A stretch of DNA of 64,000 bases from Atherinomorus stipes. Its lineage: Eukaryota; Chordata; Actinopteri; Atheriniformes; Atherinidae. A program made the translations under genes and the position numbers. The first letter of the stretch is position 1, and each line of letters opens with the position of its first letter. Positions 1-31,404 of this stretch are shown here, in pieces. The notes under the pieces were generated by a model. The model had not been told where the DNA came from. It worked only from the letters and a program-made list of their open reading frames with translations, and made no database searches. The DNA is taken from positions 620,001-684,000 of the forward strand of contig JALJCO010012637.1 in the NCBI GenBank assembly GCA_023101725.1, in the 5' to 3' direction.

Positions 1-431
1 ATATCTACTCCCAGCCTTTCTTCCTGATCTTCTTCCTCCTCAGCATCTGCCTCATCACCAGAGAGTCTTCTCTCAGGTAACATTGGCTCTGTCTCAGAGT
101 AGCCTCCATCTCCACAGTCAGACAGAGTTACAGAGTTTCGAGAGGCCCGATCAAGGACCCGCCTTCCTTCTATATGAGATGTCTCCTGTCTGTAGCCATT
201 CTGTAGTGAGCCGCCCTCAGGTTTAGCTCCGAGGTCCACCATGGCCAACCGCTCCTCCTGCAGTTTGGTATAACCAGTGGGAACCATGGTTTGGAAAAAT
301 GAGGTGATCCGTGCCGAGGGCACAGGTTTCAGGGAGAGAGCGCTCCACCCGCCACCTGCCCCGCTCATACGCACAGTCAGGCTAGAGCCAAGGGAGTCCC
401 CTAAAGCTCCTCCCAGATTCTGGATGCTCAT
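1..431 (-). CDS. slc41a2: SLC41-family magnesium transporter, N-terminal coding exon (probably slc41a2), partial
   Basis: An open frame on the minus strand starts at the ATG at 431-429 (MSIQNLGGALGDSL...) and stays open to the window edge, giving 143 codons. An in-frame TGA lies 24 bases before the ATG, so this ATG is the likely start, with 5' UTR in the same exon. The visible part is a hydrophilic, Ser- and Gly-rich N-terminus. It ends in the pattern CGDGGYSETEPML followed by an acidic run (DEADAEEEEDQEE), which resembles the acidic segment just before the first membrane helix of SLC41A2. SLC41 proteins carry Mg2+ across membranes through two MgtE-like domains, which would be encoded beyond the left edge. 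In human, SLC41A2 is the divergent neighbour of NOPCHAP1, as here. The call rests on this short match plus gene order; a paralogue such as SLC41A1 is not excluded by sequence alone. Confidence 0.75.
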   Translation of the reverse strand, partial: MSIQNLGGALGDSLGSSLTVRMSGAGGGWSALSLKPVPSARITSFFQTMVPTGYTKLQEERLAMVDLGAKPEGGSLQNGYRQETSHIEGRRVLDRASRNSVTLSDCGDGGYSETEPMLPERRLSGDEADAEEEEDQEERLGVD

Positions 432-1427
432 GATGTGGTGGAGGATTGCAATGTCTCATCTCTTGTTATCCAGTCTGATGCCAGGCTTAAAACAACACAT
501 AAAGTGGTTTATACTGGATCAGACATACCACCCATGCCCCCACTGGTCTTTGGGATGCATCTGTCTGAGAGAAAATAAACAAGTGAGCAGATAAGGAAAA
601 AGGAACAAAAATAAATAATATTTGCATTTAATTGTAAGGGCTTGATGCAGGAAGCAGCCATACATTCCTTTTCTGCATCAGAAATATAGAAATGCAGCTT
701 TGATTTAAACCAAAGAAAGAAAAAACTTCAGTGTGAATCACCAGAACCAGAAACTACTTTGTGTTTTTCTTCATTTCCACACCGACTTCTAATCATCCAT
801 TAAGACTGACAAAAACTACAATATTGCATCTTTAACTTGACAGAAAGATCATAAAAGAAAACTGATCATAACTGGAATCTGTTAATGTTTTGATAGTTTG
901 TTTTCATCTATTCGCTGTGTACATGAACCAGACAGCTATAGAGAAGACAATTTAGTCTACTTCATCACTGTTCAGGCCTCCGCATCATCACTCTCAATTT
1001 ATCACATAATTTTAGCGACTCTGTTTAACGTCCTCTAACAACAGAACCAAACAAATTTACTAAACAAAATCACTGGCTCAATTCTTGTTAGCTAAATAAC
1101 ACGGTGCTGTTAGCTAGCTGTGTAGGAATCAAAACAGTAGAAAGCAGGTAAGCTCCCGTTTCGCTCAACGTTATGCGTGAACCAGTAGAAAACTAGCAAG
1201 TGTTGACCAGTGAAAACATAAACAGTGAAATACTTAATCAAGTCTCTATATTTTTCTATTTATTTTCTCTTTTTAATAGTTACCTTTCTAGCAAGAAGTA
1301 ATTTCAACCAGGAGTAGAGATGCGAGTCTTCGTTGACAGGCTGCCAACCAGCTCCGCGTCACAGCAAAAAGTGCCACCAAAGATCGTCAATAATAAGAAG
1401 ATGCAGAAACTGTTTTGAAAAAATTGC

Positions 1428-1473
<46 letters not shown>

Positions 1474-1475
1474 CT

Positions 1476-1535
<60 letters not shown>

Positions 1536-2146
1536 ATACAGATTGCCTCAATGCAGTTATAAAAGCCACAGCATATACAGTTAATCAACAGAAACATTTT
1601 CCATTCATATTTGATGAGTGTTAATTCAATTAACTAATCTTACAACGGACCATTATTTTATACAAACATTTATAACGTTTATGAAGTACAGAAAGTCAGC
1701 TTTTCTCATGAGATGAGATGATGATTAACTTGGAATAAAACGCATAATCATTATTATATATCGACATAGAAGTGAGACCTCTCACTACAACTATTCTCTC
1801 TGTACAGAACAAAAAGTGCCACTCAGATATGTTGGTTGCACCGCGCAAGCGCAGAGTACACCTAGTCTGATTAAAATTTACCGATAAATCACACATTTTA
1901 AAGTTCCGTGGCTTTCAAGGGTTTGTAAAAACTAATAATTATTTGATTAAGTTAATTAAATGAGGCGTGAAAGTGATATTCGTTATATTTTTACGCCCAA
2001 ATGTGTTTTTTAGCGTGATGGCGCTTCCTGTCCGCTAGAAGGCGCTGTTGGACCAGACGTCAAATAATCATATCCTCACCTCTGACCCGGATGTAGAATA
2101 TATTGGGGACACATGTCGAAGAAAACAAAGTGCTGCTTTTCCTAAG
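432..2146. other. Intergenic region between divergent slc41a2 and nopchap1
   Basis: This 1.7 kb stretch should hold the 5' UTR exons and promoters of the two divergent genes. I see no further coding exon. It contains a TTTC tetranucleotide repeat at about 1428-1534 and is otherwise AT-rich. No core promoter element could be assigned with confidence. Confidence 0.5.
1428..1534. repeat. (TTTC)n microsatellite
   Basis: About 107 bases of near-perfect CTTT repeat with one interruption near 1473. It produces spurious Lys/Arg-rich and Phe/Leu-rich open frames on the two strands, which are not genes. Confidence 0.97.
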
Positions 2147-3290
2147 ATGGAATTAGATTCAAAGAAAACGAGTTCACGGGCCTTGTTGACATGCGGGAAT
2201 GGCGGAGGTTTGAATGTTTCGTTTTTCTTTTTGTAAAATGAGGGAATGACCGAGCTTTAACTATTACACTAAAAATTGACAAAACAGCTACTCACCACAC
2301 TAGTTTGAGACAAGTCAAACGGGTTTATTTACTTTGAGCATCACAAACACCTTATGTATTTCATTTATTATATAGAATAATGTAATTTATAATAAATATG
2401 TCATAAATTCAGCTTTGTACGTATACGCGTTGTTCCAGATTTCTTACTGCAGTTTTTAAGGTTATTCTCAGTTCAGCCTTTACTTAAGTGTCTCATTATT
2501 GTCCATATTGTTGCAGATCTTTATAGATTAACTGTTACCAAGTGTCATTAACTGGTTTCCTGCGTCAACAGGTCTCAGTGAGAAACTTCTCCTCAAGCCA
2601 AAGGCTGCCACATCCCTGCAGACAGAGAGAGTCCCAAGAAGCAGCGGTGAGACTCCCTCCCAGGAAGACAAAGGGTATTATAGTGTGTGCTGATGGTTCA
2701 TGTTTGTTTTGTTTTGTCTGCATCAGTGCTGGAGCGGCTGCAGAACTTCCTGCCTCAGATGGCCGAAGCCAACAAAAAGCTGAAGCAGCAGATGGAAGAT
2801 GCTCCTGCTGGATGCTTTGACATAGAGAACGTGGAAGAGACAGAAAGGGTCATAGAGATGGTGAGTGTCACTTAACTTTCTACCATCATGCTGTGTCTCC
2901 TTGTCATTTTTCATAGTTATGCACACTGTGAAGGGACCAAAAGATGTGGGAATAAGTGCTCATGCCATCAGTACCGTTTTGAAAATGTCTTATAAAGAAA
3001 ATAGTTTCATTCATCATTTGATTTGATGCAATGCTTTACATGCAACTAAAACTTATCAATACATGTAAATAAAGTCGTGTAATTCCTTTTTTCCCCAGGA
3101 CGTAGCGCTGGTGGAGCTCAACGAGTCTGACGGCGATTCTGATGGAAGCGAGGACACTTCAGACTCTGAGGAGTCATCGGACTCTGAGGACGATGACGGC
3201 CAGATCACAGAGCAGAACCTCAAAATGCCTGGACACGAAGGCAAGAAGAAGAAGGTCAACATTCAGGTTGTGGAAGAGCAGCGGGAGTAG
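2147..3290 (+). CDS. nopchap1: NOP protein chaperone 1 (C12orf45 family), complete, 4 coding exons
   Basis: Coding exons are 2147-2207, 2572-2646, 2727-2860 and 3099-3290 (stop TAG 3288-3290), joining in phase to a 153-residue protein. Donors are gtttga, gtgaga and gtgagt; every intron ends in AG. The N-terminus reads MELDSKKTSSRALLTCGNGG. The conserved core VLERLQNFLPQMAEANKKL, then FDIENV and MDVALVELNESD, aligns closely with human C12orf45. It is followed by an Asp/Ser/Glu-rich tract and a basic tail. Human NOPCHAP1 (185 residues) links NOP58 to the RUVBL1/RUVBL2 AAA ATPases during box C/D snoRNP assembly in the nucleus. The start is the first ATG giving the conserved N-terminal segment; an earlier ATG at 2113 opens only a ten-codon frame. 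The gene is divergent from slc41a2 and convergent with aldh1l2, as in human 12q23. The protein is somewhat shorter than human, mainly in the acidic tail. Confidence 0.94.
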
Positions 3291-3817
3291 CTGAGCTAGC
3301 TGGACGGACTTGGCCAAGTTTCTTCTCCACTTGAGGCGTTACCTGAAACTACCTCTGGGTTTTTCTTGTGTGTCTCCTGTTGGGGGACAAAAAGCTCCTG
3401 CGTGGAGACTTGCAGACTTCCCTCATCCCTATGGGAAAGATATTTGAAATGTATTTTTGTTTATACCGATAACTGATACTATAATAACTTCATACTGTCT
3501 GGACATCAGCTGAGCGTGTGACCTCACTATTATGTGTTCAGGTTAAATACTGTCCGGCAACTTTTTATCCACCATTTTCATGAGGTTTATACACATTTTT
3601 ATATCAGTTTAGGCACCGGGGGTGCATGCATACATGAGAGACAGAATTAAGAAGAAAGATATAAAATCAAAGACTCCATTTATTAATTCTTGTTTGGTGC
3701 ATTAATTATTTTTTATTCATAAATGTTCGTTTCATCCTTACATTGTTTTAATCAATGTTGAGCTGAATTTTGTATAGTGCCTTTCATGCAAAATTAAAGT
3801 TGCACAAAGTCCTTTGT

Positions 3818-3848
3818 AATAAAGAAAAAAGAAAAATTAAACAATAAA
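3818..3848 (+). terminator. nopchap1: Candidate polyadenylation signals of nopchap1
   Basis: AATAAA occurs at 3818-3823 and again at 3843-3848, about 530-560 bases after the nopchap1 stop codon and just before a LINE-derived block. The position suits the 3' end of the transcript. The cleavage site itself cannot be seen from sequence. Confidence 0.55.
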
Positions 3849-3936
3849 AGTTTTTAAAAGCTCACTCCCAACTTTATTAGCTAGGATGCACCCTCCTGAT
3901 ACCAGGTTGGACCATTTTCCCTCTAGAATTGCTGTT

Positions 3937-4105
3937 GGAATGAATGAATGAATGAATGAATGAATGAATGAATGAATGAAATTTATTTATAAAGCACTTT
4001 TCATACAAATGTAGCACGAAGTGCTTTACATATTAAAAACAACATTTCATTAAAAAGACAAAATGACGAACAATTACACAGGTCCCCCCCCCCCCCCCCC
4101 CCCCC

Positions 4106-4150
<45 letters not shown>

Positions 4151-4850
4151 CTGGCTTGGCACTGCTGTGAGGAAACGATATCTTGGGGATCCATCCACAC
4201 TGAGAGCCACCATGGTCTCCGAGGCCACCACCAGGGGGACCCTCCAGGTCCCGGCCACCAGGGGCCCCCACACCACAACCATACAATTGCAGAGCAGGAC
4301 CCCCTAGCCACCCCAACCGAGAGAGCCCCCACAATGGAGAAAACCCCACAGACCAAAAAGCCGAGCTCTCAGTGTGGAGGACCCCCACGAGGAAACACTG
4401 GAGCTGATTTTAAGATACTAAACCAAGTAAAAGTCAATAAGAGCAAATAAAAACTACAAATATAAGATAGATAATAGATAATTAATAAATAAATAAAAAT
4501 CAATTAATAAAACAGTCAAAAATACAAATAACAAATTAATTGAAAGCTAAGTTAAAAAGGTAGGTCTTGAGCCCCTTCTTAAAAATTTCAACAGTCTCTG
4601 CAGCCCTGAGGTTCTCTGGCAGGCTGTTCCACAGACGAGGCCCATAATGGTTGAATGAGGCCTCGCCGTGAGTTTTAGTTCTCACTTTGGGAACAACTAA
4701 AAGGCCGGTGCCAGAGGACCTCAGGGTCCGCGAGGGTTCATAATTTAAAAGCAGGTTGGATAAATAAGAAGGCCCAAGACCATTAAGACATTTATAAACT
4801 ATTAAAAGAACCTTAAAATCCTTAAAATGGAGCTTTGTGACATGACACAC
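3937..4850 (-). mobile_element. LINE 3' end (non-LTR retrotransposon fragment) with TGAA-repeat tail
   Basis: The minus-strand frame at 4536-4850 encodes a remnant of the C-terminal tail of a LINE ORF2, with the motifs FKVLLIVYKCLNGLGPSYL, SRTLRSSGTGLLVVP and FNHYGPRLWNSLPENLR and the ending LKTYLFNLAFN. These recur in fish L2/Rex-like elements. The 3' end lies to the left: a segment with the pattern atttataaagcacttttcat (3980-3999), ending in a (TGAA)n array at about 3937-3980. A poly-C and (CA)n tract (4084-4148) sits inside. The 5' part of the element is absent, as is usual for truncated LINE copies. The family assignment is from memory of motifs only. Confidence 0.8.
4084..4148 (+). repeat. 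Poly-C run followed by (CA)n
   Basis: 22 consecutive C at 4084-4105, then about 20 CA units at 4109-4148. The tract gives rise to spurious Cys/Val- and Gly-rich frames on the minus strand. Confidence 0.97.
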
Positions 4851-5283
4851 GTGACATGAAATTGCCCTTTTTGATGTGCATGGTGTCTCATAAGGTGATG
4901 CACATCATTGGCAACAATATGCACAAGGTTGCTGGCTTGCTGCCATGTGATTGGATGATTAGTTATTTGTGTTAACAAGCATTTGAACAGGTGAATGTAT
5001 GAACCAAATGCAGTGCTTACAGACGGCAGTGTACGTATTGCAGTTAAAGATATTTTTGTGATAAAAATTTCATATGAATCCCACAGAAATGCAAAGCAGT
5101 ATTTAAGCTGAGACATTCTTAAGGTCCATAGACTGGGCCATAGGAAGAGAAAGATAGCCTAATTCCTGGTGGCCTGGGCCGAAACTGGCCAGACTGGCTT
5201 GTTTGTAGAGTAAAACAAAATAAATAAGAATCAGGAGCATTACTTTAATGTGACTGATTGTCTTACCTGATAGAGAACAACTA

Positions 5284-6319
5284 CACTATTTTGCCAAAGG
5301 TATTTGCTCACCCATCCAAATCATCAGAATCGGGTGTTTCAATCACGTGTGGCCTTCAGCTCAAGAACAGTGTGCAGAGAGCTTCATGGAATGGGTTTCC
5401 ATAGTGATAAGCTACATCCAAGCCATACATCACCAAGTGCAATGCAAAGTGTGGATGCAGTGGTGTAAAGCAGTGTTTCCCAATCCTGGTCCTCAAGGAC
5501 CCCTGCCCTGCTGGTTTTCAAGATGTTCCTACTTGAACACACCTGACATAGATGAAAGACTCGTTAGCAGGCTTGAGAACTTGATGACCAGTTCAGTTAA
5601 TCTAAATCAGGTGTGGTAGAGTTGGAAACCTGGAATACATGCAGGGCAGGGGTCCCTGAGGACCAGGATTGGGAACCCCAGGTGTAAAGCACGCCGTCAC
5701 TGGACTGTAGAGCAGTGGAGGTGTTCCCTGAAGGGATGCATCGTGCTTCTCCATTTGGTGTTTGGCGGTTGCCAGGACAACGGTACTTGTCTGACTGAAT
5801 TGTGTCAAGTGTAAAGTTTGGTGGAGGGGGAATTATGGTGTGGGGTTGTTTTTCAGGAGCTGGGCTTGGCCCCTTAGTTCCAGTGAAAGAAACTCTGAAT
5901 GCTTTAACATGCCAAGACATTTTGGACAATTCCATGCTCCCAACTTTGTGGGAACAGTTTGGAGCTGGCCCCTTCCTCTTCCAACGTGCACCAGTGCACA
6001 AAGCAGGTCCAGAAAGACATGGATGGCAGAGTCTGGTGAGGATGAACTTGACTGGCCTGCACAGAGTCCTGACGTCAACCTGATAGAACACCTTTGGGAT
6101 GAATTGGAGCGGAAACAAATGTGCTTCTGGAAGAATTTGTTAAAAAATTCCCATAAACACACTCCTAAACTTGTGGACAGCCTTCCCAGAAGAGTTGAAG
6201 CTGTTCTAGCTGCAAAGGTGGATCAACGTCATATTGAACCCTATGGATCAGGAACGGGATGTCACTCAAGCTCATATGTGAGTCAAGGCAGTCGAGCGAA
6301 TACTTTTGGCAATATACTG
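5284..6319 (+). mobile_element. Tc1-like DNA transposon, internally deleted and broken
   Basis: The ends are inverted: left CACTATTTTGCCAAAGG from 5284, right (reverse complement) CAGTATATTGCCAAAAG ending at 6319. The interior retains the C-terminal part of a Tc1/mariner-family transposase: [14 protein letters not shown] at about 5818-5860, then [12 protein letters not shown], and, after a frame change, [21 protein letters not shown] at about 6045-6107, which carries the D-E end of the DDE catalytic triad. The N-terminal DNA-binding region is missing: the terminal region near 5340 joins directly to mid-transposase sequence. A hAT-type MITE is inserted at 5471-5681. With deletions, frame shifts and an insertion this copy cannot encode a working transposase. 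Confidence 0.9.
5471..5681. mobile_element. hAT-type MITE inserted in the Tc1 copy, with 8-bp target duplication
   Basis: The terminal inverted repeats share TTCCCAATCCTGGTCCTCA (left from about 5477; right as reverse complement ending near 5675). The flanks are the exact 8-bp direct repeat GTGTAAAG at 5463-5470 and 5682-5689. An 8-bp duplication and short inverted ends starting with C are typical of hAT elements. There is no coding capacity. The surrounding transposase reading (KVWMQWCKA...) resumes after the insert, so it arrived after the Tc1 copy. Confidence 0.88.
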
Positions 6320-7580
6320 AGTATACTTGTACTTGTGCTTTTTTAATAAGAGTTGTACTTAAAAATACCAAAAGTGGAGTGAACAGTGCAAGTATTCCTA
6401 GTGATTGAGTTTGTGAACACAATTTGCATCATCAGGATTACACAAACGGAATCAGAGATGATACCCACACAGCTGAATGAAATACTGTTTATTGAGGGGA
6501 CAGCTTATCTTTTTGAAAGAGAGTCAGAGAGAGAGAATACTCGCTTCGTAGCCCTTGCTGCCTGGAATCACAATGTGATACAAATATAAAACTAATTTCA
6601 CAACTTTTTCACATTAGTGATGCATAAAAACATCTAGCTGGTGTGTCAATAAAGGGTTATAACCTGGTTATAACATATACATTTTTTTTCTATGACAAAA
6701 CAGTGTCAAAAATATATGAAATACTCCTTTTATCCTTATTTTGTAAAAATAATACTGACAAAAAAAGTCAGATTTGACAAAGGAAGGAGAGTGAATGTCA
6801 ACATTTAGGATGCTGGAAATAAATGGTGTAAACAACCAAAACAATGCAGACGGAGATAAAATAAAGACAGCTAACAACAGCTTCCTCTAGTGACAATTAA
6901 ATACTGTATTTTTACAATGTTTTGTGTGTGCATACCTTCTTTAAATGATATTAAAAAATAAGGCTTTTCATGTTTCACTTCCCAATCAAATATGCCAAAC
7001 TCTACATTCTGACTTCAAACTGTGAACCATTTCTAAAGGAAACAGTTGTTATTAAATCAGGTTTTACCTTCCCTGGTATGATAAAAACAAGCCAGTGCTG
7101 TTAGAGAGCTCTTGGCTAATTTGTTCATGGGTGCTCAGACATCTTTAGGTGGCATGACAGGGCAACCAAATCTCAAAAATGAAATGTGCATCCACAATTT
7201 AAAGGATTTTTAGAGTCAAAACTAAAATGTCAAAGTGATCAGATGTGAATTGCCTCATTAAGAAACCTCATTAAGACTTAAGTCAATCAAAAATAGCATC
7301 AGTATTACTTCATCTGATAAATAATGTATTTGTGTATCTGGTCGTTCTCAGAGTTTGATGCTCTTATCATGCTGAGTTCTGGCCAGCGAAGAAAACTTCA
7401 CCAGTGATGTCTAGTTGAGTCCTGAGCGAGCACTTAATTTGCTTGTATTCATTCATGAGTGGTACTCAAACAAACAAAAATGGTCTAAAAATTTTAGGTG
7501 TAGCTAGACACACTAGGTACTGCAAAAGAACTGAACAGTGTGATGTTATAGATCCCTATGGTTATTGAAGAAACATTTAA

Positions 7581-8570
7581 AGGTACAGTGTGCAAGAAAT
7601 ACTGACATCTAGTGGTAAAAATAGGCATAGAAATGACTTTAAGTTGGCCATCAATGTCCAAAATTCTTCCAGACAAACACGATTTTATCTTCAGTTTCCT
7701 CGGGGGCAGCAATGACTGCAACGGGTTAATACTTAAAAACTGTGTACATGAGTAGCTACTGTCTTCTTCTATGTGCCTTTAAAGGCGTTACTCATCCCAA
7801 ACAGCACTCTAGCACCCATTAAAGAAAGCTGGCACTGCAGTTTTAAAGTTGTACTTCCATGGTCATTTCATTAATATTTCTGTGTTCTCCATTATTATTG
7901 AATGCATTCTGCATCGTTTCTGTTTAAAAAAACCTTCTGGTTGCTTTGTATCCAGCTGTATTTGTATACTAGAAGAGAGGCTTGTGGTCCAACGGCAGCT
8001 TTTCCGGGTCCTTCTCATGAATTTCCGTCTGAATGGCTGGCTCCCATGAGTGTATGAAGGAAGCTCCGCCCTCCGCTCTTATTTCATTACAGACAGGAAA
8101 TAGAGCCGACAAACAAGTTTGTTCCGCTATGCTAACAAACAGTTAGCTAATTAGCTGCTCAACTCCGAAGCTACAGTCGTGCTGTCTTTACTTCTAGTGT
8201 GTAGTGGAGGGTTACCTGCCTTCCAATGGACAGATAGAAACCCCACGTGGGATACGCTATTTGCAATGTGACGTAGAAGTGCAAGGCTGTTCCCGATTCG
8301 CTCTTTTCTTCGTATTGTTTCTCTGATGAGAAAGCACAGCCGACTGGGGGAACGCAACGCTAGCAAGTCAGCATGTGTAAGTAAACAAGGGGAAACCCTC
8401 CGTATTTCAGAAGGAGCAAGTTAAACGGGTTTTCAGTGGAAGGAGGCCTTTAAAGCTCAGCAGGTTCTCACTTCATACAGTTTTGTCCATTCAGAGACAC
8501 TGGAGTTTCTGGTAACTGCGAGTAAAAGGCAATTAGGATTAAAACCCTACGTGACAAATCCTACACTGAT
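7581..8570. mobile_element. TTAA-flanked MITE copy, right end uncertain
   Basis: It starts after a TTAA (7577-7580) with AGGTACAGTGTGCAAG, then the family segment ctgacatctagtggtaaa. Downstream segments such as aaagctcagcaggttctcac near 8453 recur in the copy at 25034-25701. The right end seems to stop at ctacactgat near 8570, where another repeat begins. No coding potential was found. Confidence 0.6.
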
Positions 8571-9930
8571 ATTATCGGTCGATATTGGCATTAAAATGTG
8601 ATATAATGAAAAATACCAGTATCAGTTTTTTGGACTGATTTAAAGGTGCCATGACATCAAATTTCACTTTTCTGGGGTTTTGGGTGTATAATATGATCTA
8701 TTGTGCACTGATGAGGCCATGTGAATGTCCAGAGTGAGAATCAAAGTTCCTGTTTATGGTCTGTCAGCTTTGTCTCTCTGCTCAGAAACAGTTGAATCAG
8801 ACAGCAGGCTATCATTCTACGTAGTTCTATCATTCTACGTAATTTAATTGCTCCAATAAGAGCACACTATCAAGTAAACAGCGCCCCCCCCCTCTCTCTC
8901 TCCTAACGGCCTATGCACCGTCCGCTCCCCCCTCCCCTCCCTGTCTGTTTCAGCTTCCTGTATGGAGCAAGTAGTAACTTCTGTGCAGTCAGGTCTGGAT
9001 TTTCAAACAAATGGATTTAAAAGAAAACTTCTGCAGCAACACTGAGGGAGGGGGCCACAACCTTGTCATTACCTGTAAGTTTATTTATTTTCTAAATGCT
9101 GTCTTGTCTGATAACGTAGCTCAAACTGTCTGAAGTGCCCATGTTGCTAGCAGTTAGCCTTTAGCAAACTCCGATCGCAGCTTGACCTAGATTCTCCAAA
9201 TAAGGTCATAGCCAAATAAGGTGTAGCCAATCAAAATGAAGTCAACGTGGTCTCCGGGTAAAGCTCCATATCATCACCGCACCCAACTGTATAACTGAGG
9301 AAGTGAGGTCTGGCGTTTCAAAACAATACTCCGCTGTAAAAAATGCCGTTTTTTTCTTTGGAGTGTTTACATATGCAGTAATGCCAACAACATAAACTAG
9401 TTTTTAACTGCTATGTCATCACTCCTTTAAAAAAAAAAACGAAAACCTCGTTAACGTCGCAACAAAATCTCGTGAGATCTTTCTCCATTAGCAGCAGTTT
9501 AGCATGTATGAAGTCCCTGTTATCCTGGAAGAACTTCATATCCCACCATTCCTTTCAGGTCACGTGACCATGGTGCAGCTGCTCCTGCTACAGACTGACT
9601 TTGAAGCTGCTTATAATATGTCTGGTTTTAAGTTGTTGGTTAAGTTACCAAGTTGTCAGAAACAATAAAATTAGCCACATGTTGGCTAATACCTGCTAGT
9701 ATCTGATATCTGGCAGCCAGATGTCCAACATGAACTCTTCTGGCTGAGTTAAGGAGATTTTGGGATCTTTGTTCTCAGTGCAGAATATAGTTGTATTCAA
9801 AATATGAGACATACAACCTCACAGTTGTCTGCATATATCAGTATCGGTTGATATCGGAATTGAAGAGTTGGACAATATTGGTATATTGGATATCGGTAAA
9901 AAAGCCAATATTGAACATCCCTGCTTTGGG
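8570..9930. mobile_element. TATCGG-type non-autonomous element interrupted by a second element
   Basis: The right part (about 9440-9930), read as reverse complement, matches the element at 40031-40620 over most of its length. Shared blocks include the ggatgttc...atattggctttttt end and the region around ggacatctggctgccagatatcag. The left part carries the complementary tatcggtcgatattgg end. An unrelated element sits inside at 8641-9430. No open frame of note is present. Confidence 0.65.
8641..9430. mobile_element. MITE-like insert with TTTAAAGG-type ends
   Basis: The left end ttaaaggtgccatgacatca and the right end, as reverse complement, tttaaaggagtgatgacata are inverted and similar. The insert splits the surrounding TATCGG-type element. 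About 790 bases; no coding capacity seen. Confidence 0.55.
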
Positions 9931-10917
9931 GATTTTTACAGCATCGTAGTGAGCTGTTTCACTCTCATTTCATTTCTCATTTCCCAGACTCTTCATTTGT
10001 CATCTTCATAATAAAGATTACTAGAACATCCGGGTGAATGAAGCAGAAACATTAGCTCAGGTTAAAATGAGCTCAACTCATGTTGATCCCAATGAAAGAT
10101 TTACAAACCAAATTTCTCATTGTCTTTTTCATAAAATCCTTGTCTCGCTCTCCGTTTTTTATGCCTCTGTGAGGAACCCTGAGGTAACCTCATCATTTCA
10201 CCCACTGGAAAAGACAAAAATACCAAATATAAGGTATCTTTTAATATAAAAAAAAAAAGTCTGCCACTCACGCTGACCACCACTTCATGCTATGCATGAC
10301 TAATGAATACAAGCAATCTCCCGAACTCAACCTGAAATCAACTATACATACATGTCCAGTAATGAGAGAAAAAAGAGTTAAAGGAACAGTGAAGGCAGCA
10401 TCTCTAGTAATAAGGAAAGGGTGATGTAGTATGGATAAAAATCAATAAAGATAACAGCACAACTAAAAGAGCTTTCAGGAGGAAATAAGGAGTGCTGTTT
10501 TGTTTTAAATGTTAAACCCACTTCTGTGTTTCTTTAATGCTTTTTTCTAGAAACTGAAATACAAACAGCTCGGCTCACATTAGGCAGGGTGGTGTCCAGC
10601 TGAAGCTTGATCCAGATGGAAGAAGAATAAAAAAAAATCTCTTCCCTTGTCTGAGATTCGTGTGAATTTTCAGAGAAACCCAAGAAAAAGACAGGCACCT
10701 TGTCCAAATCTGTGGCCAAAACGAACAACCACGCTCTCCATTTGTTTATACAGTACTCACGACCACGCACGTCCGCACACACTCACATTCTCACACACTG
10801 ACTGGAAAATGGCTGTGCAGAAGCACACTGAATGCACTGAATGCTGGATGTCCGACCCGCGCAGACTGACCAGTTCTTTTCCTGTACAGATGCGGGTCAG
10901 AGGTCGCTGGGAGAGCC

Positions 10918-31404
<20,487 letters not shown>

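Larger units (their letters stand above)
3291..10917. other. Intergenic region between convergent nopchap1 and aldh1l2
   Basis: It holds the nopchap1 3' UTR on the left and presumably the aldh1l2 3' UTR on the right. Between them are a LINE 3' end (3937-4850), a Tc1-like transposon with a nested MITE (5284-6319), a TTAA-flanked MITE fragment (from 7581), and a TATCGG-type repeat (about 8570-9930) that itself contains an inserted element (8641-9430). I saw no host coding exon. On the minus strand an ATTAAA at about 10231-10236 is one possible aldh1l2 polyadenylation signal, but this is weak. Confidence 0.7.

Noticed and set aside
277..594. 105-codon plus-strand frame at the left edge
   Set aside because: Antisense of the slc41a2 exon, which has the recognisable protein.
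1304..1624. Lys/Arg- and Phe/Leu-rich small frames
   Set aside because: Translations of the TTTC microsatellite.
5597..6118. 173-codon minus-strand frame
   Set aside because: Antisense of the Tc1-like transposase and its nested MITE; no independent motif.
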